From contig NZ_CP009056.1 in assembly GCF_000807275.1 (NCBI RefSeq), positions 2,109,192 through 2,173,191 of the forward strand: a stretch of 64,000 nt of DNA, written 5' to 3'. Origin of the DNA: Frischella perrara. Its GTDB lineage: Bacteria > Pseudomonadota > Gammaproteobacteria > Enterobacterales > Orbaceae. Below, one piece after another: positions 21,486 to 30,456 of the stretch (position 1 is the first letter of the stretch; each line of letters starts with the position of its first letter). A model generated the notes under the pieces. It did no database searches and was not told where the DNA came from. It was given only the letters and a program-made list of their open reading frames with translations. The translations under genes and the position numbers were made by a program.

Positions 21486-22364
21486 CTATGCGAGGATATT
21501 ATCAATAGCAACTGCATTTTTAACACCACCATTCTTGTAAAATGCAACCGCAAAATAATTAAATTTATTTCTTACTCTGAAAACAACCTCACCATGTTCA
21601 TCACTTGTGTGTTTTGCTATTAAATCACCACTTTTCCTAGAATATAAATAAACTTCATGGGATGGTAACAAAGTACCATCTTGATCTTTCACCTTAGCTG
21701 GAATATATGTTTTATTTAATAACCAAAAAATTACATCATTAAATATATTCATACCTTCATTAGTTAATGCAATATTAAAAGGCAATCCCAGATATGCACA
21801 ATCTGCGGCAAACGGTTCACCATATAAATTCAAATCACCTTTTCGAAACGTTGCACAAAGAACTGTTAGTCTATCAGAGCCGGCATAAAAATTACGAATC
21901 AAAAGTGGTGTCATATTCGCTGATGTTATGGAATCATGATATATATAATAAATGCACCAGCGAAAACCATATATCTTCCTGTCATAGACTGGGAAATTGC
22001 CATGGTAATTACCTGAAATAACATCTGCATTATTTATGATTCGATGCATATCACTAATATCGTAAGTAATATCTTTTGAAATACCTAGTGATCTAACTGC
22101 TGCCCCTTGCCCCGAGCCGGCGTATATTGGTGAACCAGCAAGTACAGGGATACCTTTATCAAGACTTTTTTTTATCGGGTTACCCTTTTTTGCTTCATTT
22201 GAATTTCTGTGATCCATTATCAGATCAAATGTTGACAGGTAATTTTCATTGTAATCACTTGACGTTGTATCACAAAAAATAACTTGGTGTTCTTCATGCC
22301 TTAAAGCGCTAATCATAACTTTAACGTCATCTTCTTTATCGCTACAAATAACTATTTTTGCCAT
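21486..22364 (-). CDS. Prophage cassette protein, copy 1 (unrecognised family)
   Basis: A 292-residue protein of no family I can name. The first 100 residues alternate hydrophobic strands and helices (MAKIVICSDKEDDVKVMISA, then STFDLIMDHRNSNEA and GIPVLAGSP), which resembles a Rossmann or ThuA-like amidotransferase fold; no catalytic triad is evident. Residues from about 218 read VKDQDGTLLPSHEVYLYSRK and later FAVAFYKNGGVKNAVAIDNI, close to the carboxypeptidase-regulatory-like domain seen at the ends of phage tail proteins. Most similar to copy 2. It is last in the array, and its upstream region carries a decayed tail-tip 3' end. Confidence 0.75.
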   Translation of the reverse strand: MAKIVICSDKEDDVKVMISALRHEEHQVIFCDTTSSDYNENYLSTFDLIMDHRNSNEAKKGNPIKKSLDKGIPVLAGSPIYAGSGQGAAVRSLGISKDITYDISDMHRIINNADVISGNYHGNFPVYDRKIYGFRWCIYYIYHDSITSANMTPLLIRNFYAGSDRLTVLCATFRKGDLNLYGEPFAADCAYLGLPFNIALTNEGMNIFNDVIFWLLNKTYIPAKVKDQDGTLLPSHEVYLYSRKSGDLIAKHTSDEHGEVVFRVRNKFNYFAVAFYKNGGVKNAVAIDNILA

Positions 22365-22366
22365 TT

Positions 22367-22530
22367 TTAATCCTCAAATGTAAATTTCAATTCAGTTTTA
22401 TGCTCATTCTTGAAAATAAATTCAATATCATTACCTACAATAGGTGTAGGTTTAAATTTTGACTTGATTTTGTACTATTTTTAATACTGATAATTCGAAA
22501 CAAAAGTCCCCCTTTTTATAAGTGACTTAT
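22367..22530 (-). pseudogene. Duplicated 3' fragment of the tail-tip gene
   Basis: Read on the minus strand, this stretch ends NDIEFIFKNEHKTELKFTFE then Asp and a TAA placed 2 bases before the copy 1 start, the same arrangement as the end of the full tail-tip gene at 24886. Similarity to the full gene fades near 22530. Upstream frameshifts make it non-functional. It is the boundary marker of a duplicated cassette. Confidence 0.82.
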
Positions 22531-22728
22531 ATAATCGAATTGTAGTTTTCACATAGAAAAAAGTGTGAAGAAACATATAATTGTGATAATTCTGATAATG
22601 CATAAAGGTTTCATCAAAAATCATCCATTATATGGTTGAGTTACGTGACAAACCCCTTAAGAATTGTCTTTTTTTATACAAATGCATTTAAAGCATCTTA
22701 GAGAAGAATGCTATTTTGGTAGCAACAA

Positions 22729-23610
22729 CTATGCGAGGATATTATCAATAGCAACTGCATTTTTAACACCACCATTCTTGTAAAATGCAACCGCATAATA
22801 ATTAAATTTATTTCTTATTCTGAAAACAACCTCACCATGTTCATCACTTTTGTGTTTTGCTATTAGATCCCCACTTTTCCTAGAATGTAAATAAACTTCA
22901 TGGGATGGTAACAAAGTACCGTCTTGGTCTTTCACCTTAGCTGGAATATATGTTTTATTTAATAACCAAAAAATTACGTCATTTAATATATTCATACCTT
23001 CATTAGTTAATGCAATATTAAAAGGCAATCCCAGATATGCACAATCTGCAGCAAACGGTTCACCATCTAAATTCAAATCACCTTTTCGAAACGTTGCACA
23101 AAGAACTGTTAGTTTGTCAGAGCCGGCATAAAAATCACGAATCAAAAGTGGTGTCATATTTGCTGATGTTAAATTGTTATCATGATATATGTAATAAACG
23201 CACCAGCGAGTGCCATATATCTTCCTGTCATAGACTGGAAAATCATCTTGGTAATTACCTGAAATAACATCTGTATTATTCATGATTCGATGCATATCAC
23301 AAATATCGTTAATAATTTTTTTTGAAATACCTAGTGATCTAACTGCTGCCCCTTGCCCCGAGCCAGTGAATACTGGTGAACCTGCAATTACAGGGATACC
23401 TTTATCAAAACTTTTTTTTATCGGGTTACCCTTTTCTGCTTCATTTGAATTTCTGTGATCCATTATCAGATCAAATGTTGACAGGTAATTTTCATTGTAA
23501 TCACTTGACGCTGTATCACAAAAAATAACTTGGTGTTCTTCATGCCTTAAAGCGCTAATCATAACTTTAACGTCATCTTCTTTATCGCTACAAATAACTA
23601 TGTTTGCCAT
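22729..23610 (-). CDS. Prophage cassette protein, copy 2 (unrecognised family)
   Basis: A 293-residue paralog nearly identical to copy 1. Differences cluster between about residues 95 and 150 (for example NDICDMHRIMNNTDVISGNY, and one added residue in the HDNNLTSANM stretch), while the first 90 and last 90 residues are close to constant. A variable middle flanked by constant ends fits recombination or diversifying selection on a surface. It has its own ribosome-binding region inherited with the duplicated tail-tip 3' end. Function unknown. Confidence 0.75.
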   Translation of the reverse strand: MANIVICSDKEDDVKVMISALRHEEHQVIFCDTASSDYNENYLSTFDLIMDHRNSNEAEKGNPIKKSFDKGIPVIAGSPVFTGSGQGAAVRSLGISKKIINDICDMHRIMNNTDVISGNYQDDFPVYDRKIYGTRWCVYYIYHDNNLTSANMTPLLIRDFYAGSDKLTVLCATFRKGDLNLDGEPFAADCAYLGLPFNIALTNEGMNILNDVIFWLLNKTYIPAKVKDQDGTLLPSHEVYLHSRKSGDLIAKHKSDEHGEVVFRIRNKFNYYAVAFYKNGGVKNAVAIDNILA

Positions 23611-23612
23611 TT

Positions 23613-23777
23613 TTAATCCTCAAATGTAAATTTCAATTCGGTTTTATGCTCTTTCTTGAAGATAAATTCAATATCATTACCTACAATAAGTATAGGTTTA
23701 AATTTTGACTTGATTTTGTATTATTTTTAATACTAGATAATTCGAAACAAAAGTCCCCCTTTTTATAAGTGACTATA
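23613..23777 (-). pseudogene. Duplicated 3' fragment of the tail-tip gene
   Basis: A second copy of the tail-tip 3' end, again with its TAA 2 bases before the start of the following paralog (copy 2). The reading frame is broken upstream. It matches 22367-22530 more closely than it matches the parental gene end at 24886, so the two fragments probably arose by duplicating an already decayed unit. Confidence 0.82.
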
Positions 23778-24004
23778 TAATCGAATTGTAGTTTTCACAT
23801 AGAAAAAGTGTGAAGAAACATATAATTGTGATAATTATGATAATGCAGAAAGGTTTCATCAAAAATCATCCAATATATGGTAGAGTTACGTGACAAAACC
23901 CTTAAGAATTGTCGTTTTTTATACAAATGCATTTAAAGCAACTTAGAGAAAATTGAAACGCATAGCTGCCCAAAAATATTAGATGAATGCTATTTTAGCA
24001 ACAG

Positions 24005-24883
24005 TTATGCGAGTATGGTATCGATAGCAATAGCATTTTTAACACTACCATTACTGTAAAACGCAACTGCATAATAATCAAATTTATGTCTTATTCTGAA
24101 AACGATCTCACCATGTTCATCACTTTTGTATTTTGCGATCAAATCACCATTTTTCCTGGAATGTAAATAAACCTCATGGGATGATAATAAACTACCATCT
24201 TGGTCTTTCACCTTAGCTGTAATATATGTTTTATTTAATAACCAAAAAATCACATCATTTAATATATTCATGCCTTCATTAGTTAATTCAACATCAAACG
24301 GAAATCCCAAAAATGCACAATCAGCTGCAAATGGTTCACCATCTAAATTCAAATCACCTTTTTGAAATGTTGCACAAACAACTGTTAGTCTCCGATAGCT
24401 AGAGCCTGCAAAAAAATTACGAACCAAGATTGGAGTCATATTCTTTATCGTTGAACTGTCACCATGATACATACAAAAAACCGAACTAGAACCATTTTCC
24501 GTTTTATAGACTGAAAAATCATCTTGATAGCTACCCGAAATAACATCTGTATTATTTAGGATTCGATACATATCATTAGAACTATAAGTGAAATTTTTTG
24601 AAATACCTAGTGAGTTAACTGCTGTACCTGACGCCGAGCCACTGTATTTTGGTGAACCTGCAATTACAGGGATACCTTTATCAAGACTTTTTTTTATCGG
24701 GTTACCCTTTTTTGCTTCATTGGAATTTCTGTGATCCATTATCAGATCAAATGTTGACAGGTAGTTTTCATTGTAATCAATTGATGCAGTATTACAAAAA
24801 ACAACTTGATGTTCCTGTCTTAAAGCGCTAATCATAACCTTAACGTCATCTTCTTCATCACTGCAAATAACTATGTTTGCCAT
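24005..24883 (-). CDS. Prophage cassette protein, copy 3 (unrecognised family)
   Basis: A 292-residue paralog, the most diverged of the three, and the one next to the intact tail-tip gene (2-base gap). N-terminus MANIVICSDEEDDVKVMISA and the C-terminal beta domain (about 218-292) are shared with the others; the middle (about 95-150, SNDMYRILNNTDVISGSYQ) differs most. As the gene directly behind a tail-tip protein it occupies the usual place of a tail fibre or receptor-binding accessory. Structural role at the tail tip is inference; an unrelated cargo function is equally open. Confidence 0.75.
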   Translation of the reverse strand: MANIVICSDEEDDVKVMISALRQEHQVVFCNTASIDYNENYLSTFDLIMDHRNSNEAKKGNPIKKSLDKGIPVIAGSPKYSGSASGTAVNSLGISKNFTYSSNDMYRILNNTDVISGSYQDDFSVYKTENGSSSVFCMYHGDSSTIKNMTPILVRNFFAGSSYRRLTVVCATFQKGDLNLDGEPFAADCAFLGFPFDVELTNEGMNILNDVIFWLLNKTYITAKVKDQDGSLLSSHEVYLHSRKNGDLIAKYKSDEHGEIVFRIRHKFDYYAVAFYSNGSVKNAIAIDTILA

Positions 24884-24885
24884 TT

Positions 24886-27687
24886 TTAATCCTCAAATAT
24901 AAATTCTAATTCGGTTTTATGTTCTTTATCGAAAATAAATTCAATATCTTTACCTACATTAAGTGTATGTTTAAATTTTTGACTTGATTCTAAATCATTT
25001 TTAATGCTAGATAATTCGATATGAAAATCCCCTTTTTTTAAGTGACTAATATCAAACAGAAAACACGGTTCTTCGACAATTGTGTCAACAAGTACATTAG
25101 AGAAATGCCGTAATATGACGCGATATTTAACACCATTTTCCACTGTTACATCACCCTCATACCAGCCGACCATGATGCCAGATGTTTGTTGTAATCGATT
25201 TCGAGACGACCAGTTAATTTCAATAGTTTTCCCTATTATTGATGAGGGATAATAACTACCATTGATTGTTACATTAGCGGGTGGATATGGTCTAATCGCT
25301 CTCCCTGTGATATCAACAACACGCCCTGTAGCATCTGTGATATCAAGCAAATTTGTGGAAGTTCTAGTTATGATACGGCAATCAACTTTATCACCCTCGT
25401 TATATTCCTCTGATTTTAACATTAGCTGACCACCACAAAAATATACTCGGCTATTTTGACTATGCATTTCGGGAATGGTATCAAGACAGCCTCTTTTGAC
25501 AATCAATTCATTGCCATTATGGGATTCAACAAATAAAATTTCATCATCAATCAAAATCCACTTATATTCATCATCTTCTAGGCTCCCGTTTAATGTGATT
25601 ACTGAATCCATTCTGTCAATTTGACTTAATAGTTTTCTCATTTCACATTCAAAAACATTCTCTGCATTATCAAAATTATCAGATAATGAAGTTACCAATT
25701 CTGCAAGGAGTGCATTTTCAGGTAAGCCTACAAATGCCGCAGCAATTTGCCCACTTAATTCATTGTCACCTGTTAATAACCTATCGACCATTTGTTGCCC
25801 GTAATTATAAACTAGTTCGTAATAAGGTGATTCGATAATGACAAAATCCTCGACAGGGCGAGCAATACCTTTGTCAGGTGAAACAGAGGGTTGAACATTG
25901 ATAACAGATGATGTGGGTAATGAAAATACATCACGCGAACATTCAAATGTAACTTGATTGTTTTTCTGCGTACCGTAATCAGCAGATATTATTCTCATTA
26001 CAACGTTATCTAACCCTAAATGTGGCATATTTAATAAAAATACATCACCTCGACCTAACGTTCTGCCATCTAAATTGATAGTTAACGTGACAGATTCGAG
26101 ATCGGATGACAAATAAGCTAGGTCTCTCATTGCTAATCGAGAAGCCAACAGACGGCTATAAACTGTATCATATGAAACGGTTGTATTATTTTCCCGCCCA
26201 GCTATTGCGATTAAAGCATCATCGCGTACTGTCACCGATCCCTGTTTATAATCATTTTTTCTATCAATGAAATTGACCGTAACAGAATTGATCATCTCAG
26301 TAACGATATTTTTTTTGATATCTGAAATTTTAACAATATTAGTTTTATCAAAAATTGGTAATTTAGTTATGTCATAATTATCCCTAATCAACTTTATTTC
26401 AAACTGATTTGTTTCCGCGTTTTGTACAAGCACACAATCAGCAACTTTTTCAATATTTTTCCTTAAATCTTCAAATTTGCTCTGACTGTTCCAAAGATAA
26501 GATAAACCTAGCCGCTCTTCAAAAAATTTATCTGCAGCTATTTTGAATGAACTCTCATTTATAAGGTTTTGCAATGATTGAGAATTAAATCCCGTATGTT
26601 GACTCAAAACCAATTCTCTGAGAATGTGTGCAGGATTCATATCATAATCAGCGCAATTAATAGCGGATATCACAGTGTCATAAATGAGATCGGAATTAAC
26701 ATCAGAAATAATAGGAACGCCATCTTCTGGTGTATTATCAATTTTTGAACTCAAAGATATGTTTCGATTAACAATATTAATACAATAAATATTGACCTCT
26801 CGACCTTCTTTCTCGCTAAAATTACCTCTTTTATTGATTAGATCGTGAATTTTATTATTTTTAATAGAATCCACATCCTCTAGCTCACCATCACTCACAA
26901 AAATGCAGCAAAGATTCATCCCAATACTATTTATGTCTTCAAAAAAATTTACAGATTCGCTCAAAACAGTTTCAAGATTTTCTCCCCCTACAATTGTCAG
27001 GTTATCAATAAAATCCAAAAGATCAGGAATGTCATTTTTTGAAACATTCCTGATCAATTTTTTCTGTGGAGATCTTCCTTGATATGTTGTGATTAAAATA
27101 TCAAGCCTAGTTAAATTTAGGTTTATAGACGCCTCAAGTTTATTAATCGCCTTTTTCATTGCTGTTTTTAATGCAATGATCCGCTCCCCACGCATACTTT
27201 CAGATGTATCTAAAATAAAATGTATAGCAATATTTTCAAACCAGTCATCTGATTTAATGGCTGCTCGTTCGTTATACCACTGCGGTGTTTTTTTTGCGTC
27301 CTGATAGTGTATACGCTGCACCACAAACGAAACATCCTTTAAATATGGATTATTTCCCCAATAAAAATGCCTAAAAACCGCACCGGCCACGTAACGATAG
27401 GCAGGTACAATTTCAGAAATTTTTCTAGCTAGATAATTATTTCGACTATGTTTATCATGACCTGAATAAATATCAATATAACCAGATACTCCCCCCTCCC
27501 TGGATTGACCACCAAACAACGATGTTTTATTGATATTTAATGTTCCATCTTGAATTGCGCCTTGCCATGCGACTCTGTCCGCAATACTAATATTGATCAG
27601 CTTATCAATACTGCCTTGACAAAAAATCATGCTAGCGCCGGCATAATATTTGTAACCTTCCGTCTGTTTTTTCTTATTCTCACTCAT
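24886..27687 (-). CDS. Phage tail-tip protein with inserted VWA domain
   Basis: A 933-residue protein. Residues 1-150 (GASMIFCQGSIDKLINIS, VFRHFYWGNNPYLKDVSF) and from about 346 (YDMNPAHILRELVLSQHTGF, FKIAADKFFEERLGLSYLW) belong to the large tail-tip/host-specificity proteins of siphophages, followed by TTVSYDTVYSRLLASRLAMR and beta-rich C-terminal domains. Between the two, residues about 152-345 form a von Willebrand A domain: FILDTSESM supplies the MIDAS D160-x-S162-x-S164 and IFVSDGELED the later Asp. A metal-dependent adhesion module at the tail tip would fit receptor or host-surface binding. It ends with the motif EFIF-D then EFIFED, which is duplicated downstream. Confidence 0.85.
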   Translation of the reverse strand: MSENKKKQTEGYKYYAGASMIFCQGSIDKLINISIADRVAWQGAIQDGTLNINKTSLFGGQSREGGVSGYIDIYSGHDKHSRNNYLARKISEIVPAYRYVAGAVFRHFYWGNNPYLKDVSFVVQRIHYQDAKKTPQWYNERAAIKSDDWFENIAIHFILDTSESMRGERIIALKTAMKKAINKLEASINLNLTRLDILITTYQGRSPQKKLIRNVSKNDIPDLLDFIDNLTIVGGENLETVLSESVNFFEDINSIGMNLCCIFVSDGELEDVDSIKNNKIHDLINKRGNFSEKEGREVNIYCINIVNRNISLSSKIDNTPEDGVPIISDVNSDLIYDTVISAINCADYDMNPAHILRELVLSQHTGFNSQSLQNLINESSFKIAADKFFEERLGLSYLWNSQSKFEDLRKNIEKVADCVLVQNAETNQFEIKLIRDNYDITKLPIFDKTNIVKISDIKKNIVTEMINSVTVNFIDRKNDYKQGSVTVRDDALIAIAGRENNTTVSYDTVYSRLLASRLAMRDLAYLSSDLESVTLTINLDGRTLGRGDVFLLNMPHLGLDNVVMRIISADYGTQKNNQVTFECSRDVFSLPTSSVINVQPSVSPDKGIARPVEDFVIIESPYYELVYNYGQQMVDRLLTGDNELSGQIAAAFVGLPENALLAELVTSLSDNFDNAENVFECEMRKLLSQIDRMDSVITLNGSLEDDEYKWILIDDEILFVESHNGNELIVKRGCLDTIPEMHSQNSRVYFCGGQLMLKSEEYNEGDKVDCRIITRTSTNLLDITDATGRVVDITGRAIRPYPPANVTINGSYYPSSIIGKTIEINWSSRNRLQQTSGIMVGWYEGDVTVENGVKYRVILRHFSNVLVDTIVEEPCFLFDISHLKKGDFHIELSSIKNDLESSQKFKHTLNVGKDIEFIFDKEHKTELEFIFED

Positions 27688-27872
27688 ATCGCCGCCTTGC
27701 TTGTTCGATTACTTGATTTGCCATTACATCATTAATTTTTAATAAAATTTCAGCATCAATACCATTTTTTAGAAAATCAGACCAATCTAAACAATGGCGA
27801 AAAAAAAGAACGAGTGCCTGAACTGCATTGTTGCGCAGCAATCAAATTCTCTCGTCTAACAATCAAACTCAT
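27680..27872 (-). pseudogene. Small conserved tail-module gene with a frameshift
   Basis: The frame opens MSLIVRRENLIAAQQCSSGT and is lost after about 24 codons in a run of eight T (A on the plus strand, 27800-27807). With seven, it would continue through FFRHCLDWSDFLKNGI to a 63-residue end, overlapping the tail-tip start by 8 bases. The pattern GTR-x-FFxxxxLDWxxFLxxGI is typical of the small protein encoded just before the tail-tip gene in many siphophages. A single-base indel in a homopolymer is the simplest reading; transcriptional slippage or a base error could also explain it. Confidence 0.75.
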
Positions 27873-27889
27873 TTGTTACTACCGCCTTT

Positions 27890-28111
27890 TTATCGAATTA
27901 CCTCAACTGATTTATCACCTACCCATGTGTAAATTGGATTTGTTATTTTAACTGTACCAAATACAATGGGTATTTCCGTACCCTCCGTTGATGTACCTGT
28001 TTTGAACTCATCTGCTTCTATTTTCTGTTGATTTTTTTTGTTGTGTGAACCAACCATGCCTTCAACTAAACCTGCTACATCAGCAGGTAATTCTCCGATT
28101 AATGAAAACAT
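27890..28111 (-). CDS. Small phage tail-module protein
   Basis: A 73-residue protein. The C-terminal half, FKTGTSTEGTEIPIVFGTVK then NPIYTWVGDK, matches the conserved start of tail-tip assembly proteins (E-G-x-x-I-P-x-V-F-G-T-x-x-I followed by a W-x-G-D). It lies between the BR0599-type gene and the frameshifted small gene, the usual order in this type of tail module. A short form is common when the rest of the domain is on a separate gene. Confidence 0.65.
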   Translation of the reverse strand: MFSLIGELPADVAGLVEGMVGSHNKKNQQKIEADEFKTGTSTEGTEIPIVFGTVKITNPIYTWVGDKSVEVIR

Positions 28112-28123
28112 AAAACCTCTATT

Positions 28124-28912
28124 TTAAACAATTGAATGACCACTATTTAGCGGTTCTAAAGGAAGATAAGGAAAACCACCATAATTAAGCGTATTATTGA
28201 ACGTGGCACAAGAAGCAAGCGTTCTTGAACACCCCTTATACAACGCTACCGATGTAATTCCATTGCGCAAATTATCGACAATTTGTTGATTATGTCTAAA
28301 TAACGTGATTGATGTTTCATAATGATTTTTAATAAATGTTTGCTCGCCATTTGGCACCTGCACTATTCCACCAGAAAAATATCCACTGGGAACCTCTTTT
28401 TCAAAAATAAGAGATAACACATCATTTTTATACGACGTAACCTCACCCATTATTTTAAAATTTTCCCGATTTAAACCACATCGCTCACTGTATAACGAAT
28501 ATCGACAATTTCTCTGCACTCGATCATTAACCCCTGTTTGTGCTGTTCTAGTGATTAATAATTCAAAAGTCATGCCCATTTCATTATCTGAAACGGACGT
28601 TTGAGTTAATCGACCACTCCATGAAATTGTAGTTTGGTAATTTCTATCCAATGTATAAATGTCAACTAACAAATATTTCGATATATCAGGTGTTATCCAT
28701 TGTTTAACAACCTCATTTGTAATTGGCATGGTTATAGTGATTTTATTTTTAGATAACGACGCGTCGCGTTTGATTGAAGTTCGGTTAATTGACTCTTTAA
28801 TGTAAGTGTTATCGTTAATAATTATTTCTCGCATACCCGTCGTGTAGCGGTATGTGTTTACACCGTCATAAAAAACATACAACTCTGATTGTTTAAAAAT
28901 ATTGATCATCAA
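28124..28912 (-). CDS. Phage tail protein, BR0599 (DUF2163-like) family
   Basis: A 262-residue protein with the family signature toward the C-terminus: NCRYSLYSERCGLNRENF, then YKGCSRTLASCATFNN and NYGGFPYLPLEP, where paired cysteines surround a conserved G-G-F-P. Such proteins are part of the distal tail of siphophages; the cysteines may hold a cluster or disulfides in the tail tip. Its start overlaps the end of the preceding gene by 20 bases, consistent with an intact operon. Confidence 0.82.
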   Translation of the reverse strand: MMINIFKQSELYVFYDGVNTYRYTTGMREIIINDNTYIKESINRTSIKRDASLSKNKITITMPITNEVVKQWITPDISKYLLVDIYTLDRNYQTTISWSGRLTQTSVSDNEMGMTFELLITRTAQTGVNDRVQRNCRYSLYSERCGLNRENFKIMGEVTSYKNDVLSLIFEKEVPSGYFSGGIVQVPNGEQTFIKNHYETSITLFRHNQQIVDNLRNGITSVALYKGCSRTLASCATFNNTLNYGGFPYLPLEPLNSGHSIV

Positions 28913-30071
28913 AAACCTCCACTACCTGAATATTGGATTCCGCCTGTTGGTTTGTATTATATTTAATTTGCACACTGTCGCTGTCGAACCTACACAACAT
29001 GAGATGACTGATTTTTTTGACTGGCTTTTTAATGGTTTTATCGATAATGAGTACAGTGTTATCATACTCGTCTTGTTTTACATCCATTATCTTTACATAC
29101 ACAACGGAATTATCATGGAATAGTGCTAAATATTTAAAAGAAGGTAAATCGCTATAATAAATGCTTTTAATGGTAATTTGATTACCACGAATATTATCAT
29201 CACATACATTTACATCATCACATAGCCAAAATGGGGTGAGTCTCCCACCAATTCGATAAATAAACTCCTTAAATTTTGTTATTTCATCCAATCCATCAAG
29301 ATAGAATTTGATTATTCCTGATGATTTAGTGCGATCCCATCTCTCCATTCTAGTGATTTTACCAAGTTCATAATCAACAATATCAATGTTTTTATTGAAT
29401 GATGACTCGTTAACACTATAATTATTATGAAGTACTTCTATACCAAGATATGTTTCAGTTTCAATTGATTTTGCGCGATATATTGGCGATTCAATTAATT
29501 CAATGGTTACATCAAATTGAGTATCAAAATTTGGCGTTTTATAAGTAACATTTTTTAAACAACATTCCTGTAATGGTAATAAATAGGCTGTTAGATAATC
29601 ATTGACAAGATAAAGTCCTTGTTTTTTTTCATCTGTTGGGTCTTTGAAAATAAATTCCATTTCCTGATGTTTTTGATTGTCAAACACAAACTCTAATGAC
29701 TCAATTTTTGATGATTTTAACCAAGTAGCGACCTCATTTTTTGAGCTATCCTGATAAATTAGCAGATTATCGCCCTCATGATTATTAAAATAATTTTCAA
29801 ATAAAAATGTGTTCTTATTAATAGGACCTATATAAACAGCCCTAAACCAATCAGGTATGAACCAAATATCAGTTGAATTATTATGTAGCAAATTAATATA
29901 TCGACTTCTGTTATGCGGATGCGCTATAAATGAATAATCAAGCGTTACGCGTGGTAATGAACGTAACATTATTCTATGTTCTCGACCGTCCCTTGATTCG
30001 ATAATATCTGTTAGCCATTCGAAAGTCTCTTTCGATCCCACTAACGGCTTTTCAGCAATAACATTTAGCAT
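28893..30071 (-). CDS. Phage distal-tail region protein
   Basis: A 392-residue protein, first complete gene of the surviving tail module. The N-terminal NVIAEKPLVGSKETFEWLTD and the WFIPDWFRAVYIG strand, with GGRLTPFWLCDD near residue 270, resemble distal-tail proteins that sit before BR0599-type genes. Residues about 126-143 (LEFVFDNQKHQEMEFIFKD) repeat the motif at the end of the tail-tip protein, hinting at a shared small beta module. No tape-measure gene lies upstream, so the module is incomplete. Confidence 0.7.
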   Translation of the reverse strand: MLNVIAEKPLVGSKETFEWLTDIIESRDGREHRIMLRSLPRVTLDYSFIAHPHNRSRYINLLHNNSTDIWFIPDWFRAVYIGPINKNTFLFENYFNNHEGDNLLIYQDSSKNEVATWLKSSKIESLEFVFDNQKHQEMEFIFKDPTDEKKQGLYLVNDYLTAYLLPLQECCLKNVTYKTPNFDTQFDVTIELIESPIYRAKSIETETYLGIEVLHNNYSVNESSFNKNIDIVDYELGKITRMERWDRTKSSGIIKFYLDGLDEITKFKEFIYRIGGRLTPFWLCDDVNVCDDNIRGNQITIKSIYYSDLPSFKYLALFHDNSVVYVKIMDVKQDEYDNTVLIIDKTIKKPVKKISHLMLCRFDSDSVQIKYNTNQQAESNIQVVEVFDDQYF

Positions 30072-30092
30072 TATGACCTCAAATTCAGGTAT

Positions 30093-30116
30093 AAAAAAAC
30101 CGTCTACTGACGGTTT
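30093..30116 (-). terminator. Terminator upstream of the tail module
   Basis: Stem AAACCGTC / GACGGTTT with a TACT loop. On the minus strand it is followed by a run of seven T, so it would end a transcript arriving from the deleted part of the prophage. Confidence 0.75.
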
Positions 30117-30228
30117 GTGTTAAAGTACGTTATAAATTCCAAATGTATAAACTTATAGTTAAGTTGACTAGCTAAAAAATGAATAAAAAAATTTATCAAC
30201 TAAAAGAATTGAAATATTAATGAGAAAT

Positions 30229-30303
30229 TTAAAACAACATATTAAACCATAGCAAAAATAATGGACTTGCCAATATGACAACTTCTATTATTGTAAAAAT
30301 CAT
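30229..30303 (-). CDS. Possible 24-residue hydrophobic peptide
   Basis: The frame reads MIFTIIEVVILASPLFLLWF then four more residues, a single hydrophobic segment. An AGAGAG stretch 5 bases before the ATG could serve as ribosome-binding site, and the terminator at 30093 follows it. Size and composition resemble type I toxin peptides or phage holin-like peptides. In A/T-rich spacer DNA such a frame can arise by chance. Confidence 0.3.
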   Translation of the reverse strand: MIFTIIEVVILASPLFLLWFNMLF

Positions 30304-30456
30304 TAATCTCTCTTAAATATCAATAACTTTCTAATTTTATTTTTAAAATCTTAATATTCATTTTTTATTATAGAAAACATCATTTTTCTATTCATTTAAA
30401 ACACTCTTAACTTAGAGTTTATTGCATTAAGATAATTTAAAACCCAAAGTAAATAA

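Larger units (their letters stand above)
21468..25060 (-). repeat. Three-unit tandem array (about 1.25 kb period)
   Basis: Starts of the three paralogous genes lie at 22364, 23610 and 24883, giving periods of 1246 and 1273 bases. Each unit holds the last 140-160 bases of the tail-tip gene followed by one complete paralog. The two inner spacers (about 22520-22705 and 23775-23955) are also nearly identical to each other. Only the first unit in transcription order carries the full tail-tip gene, so the other two look like duplicated 3'-end cassettes. Confidence 0.9.

Noticed and set aside
21468-25060. CRISPR array or short-repeat structure
   Set aside because: The repeats are kilobase-scale gene duplications; no short direct repeats with regular spacers were seen anywhere in the window.
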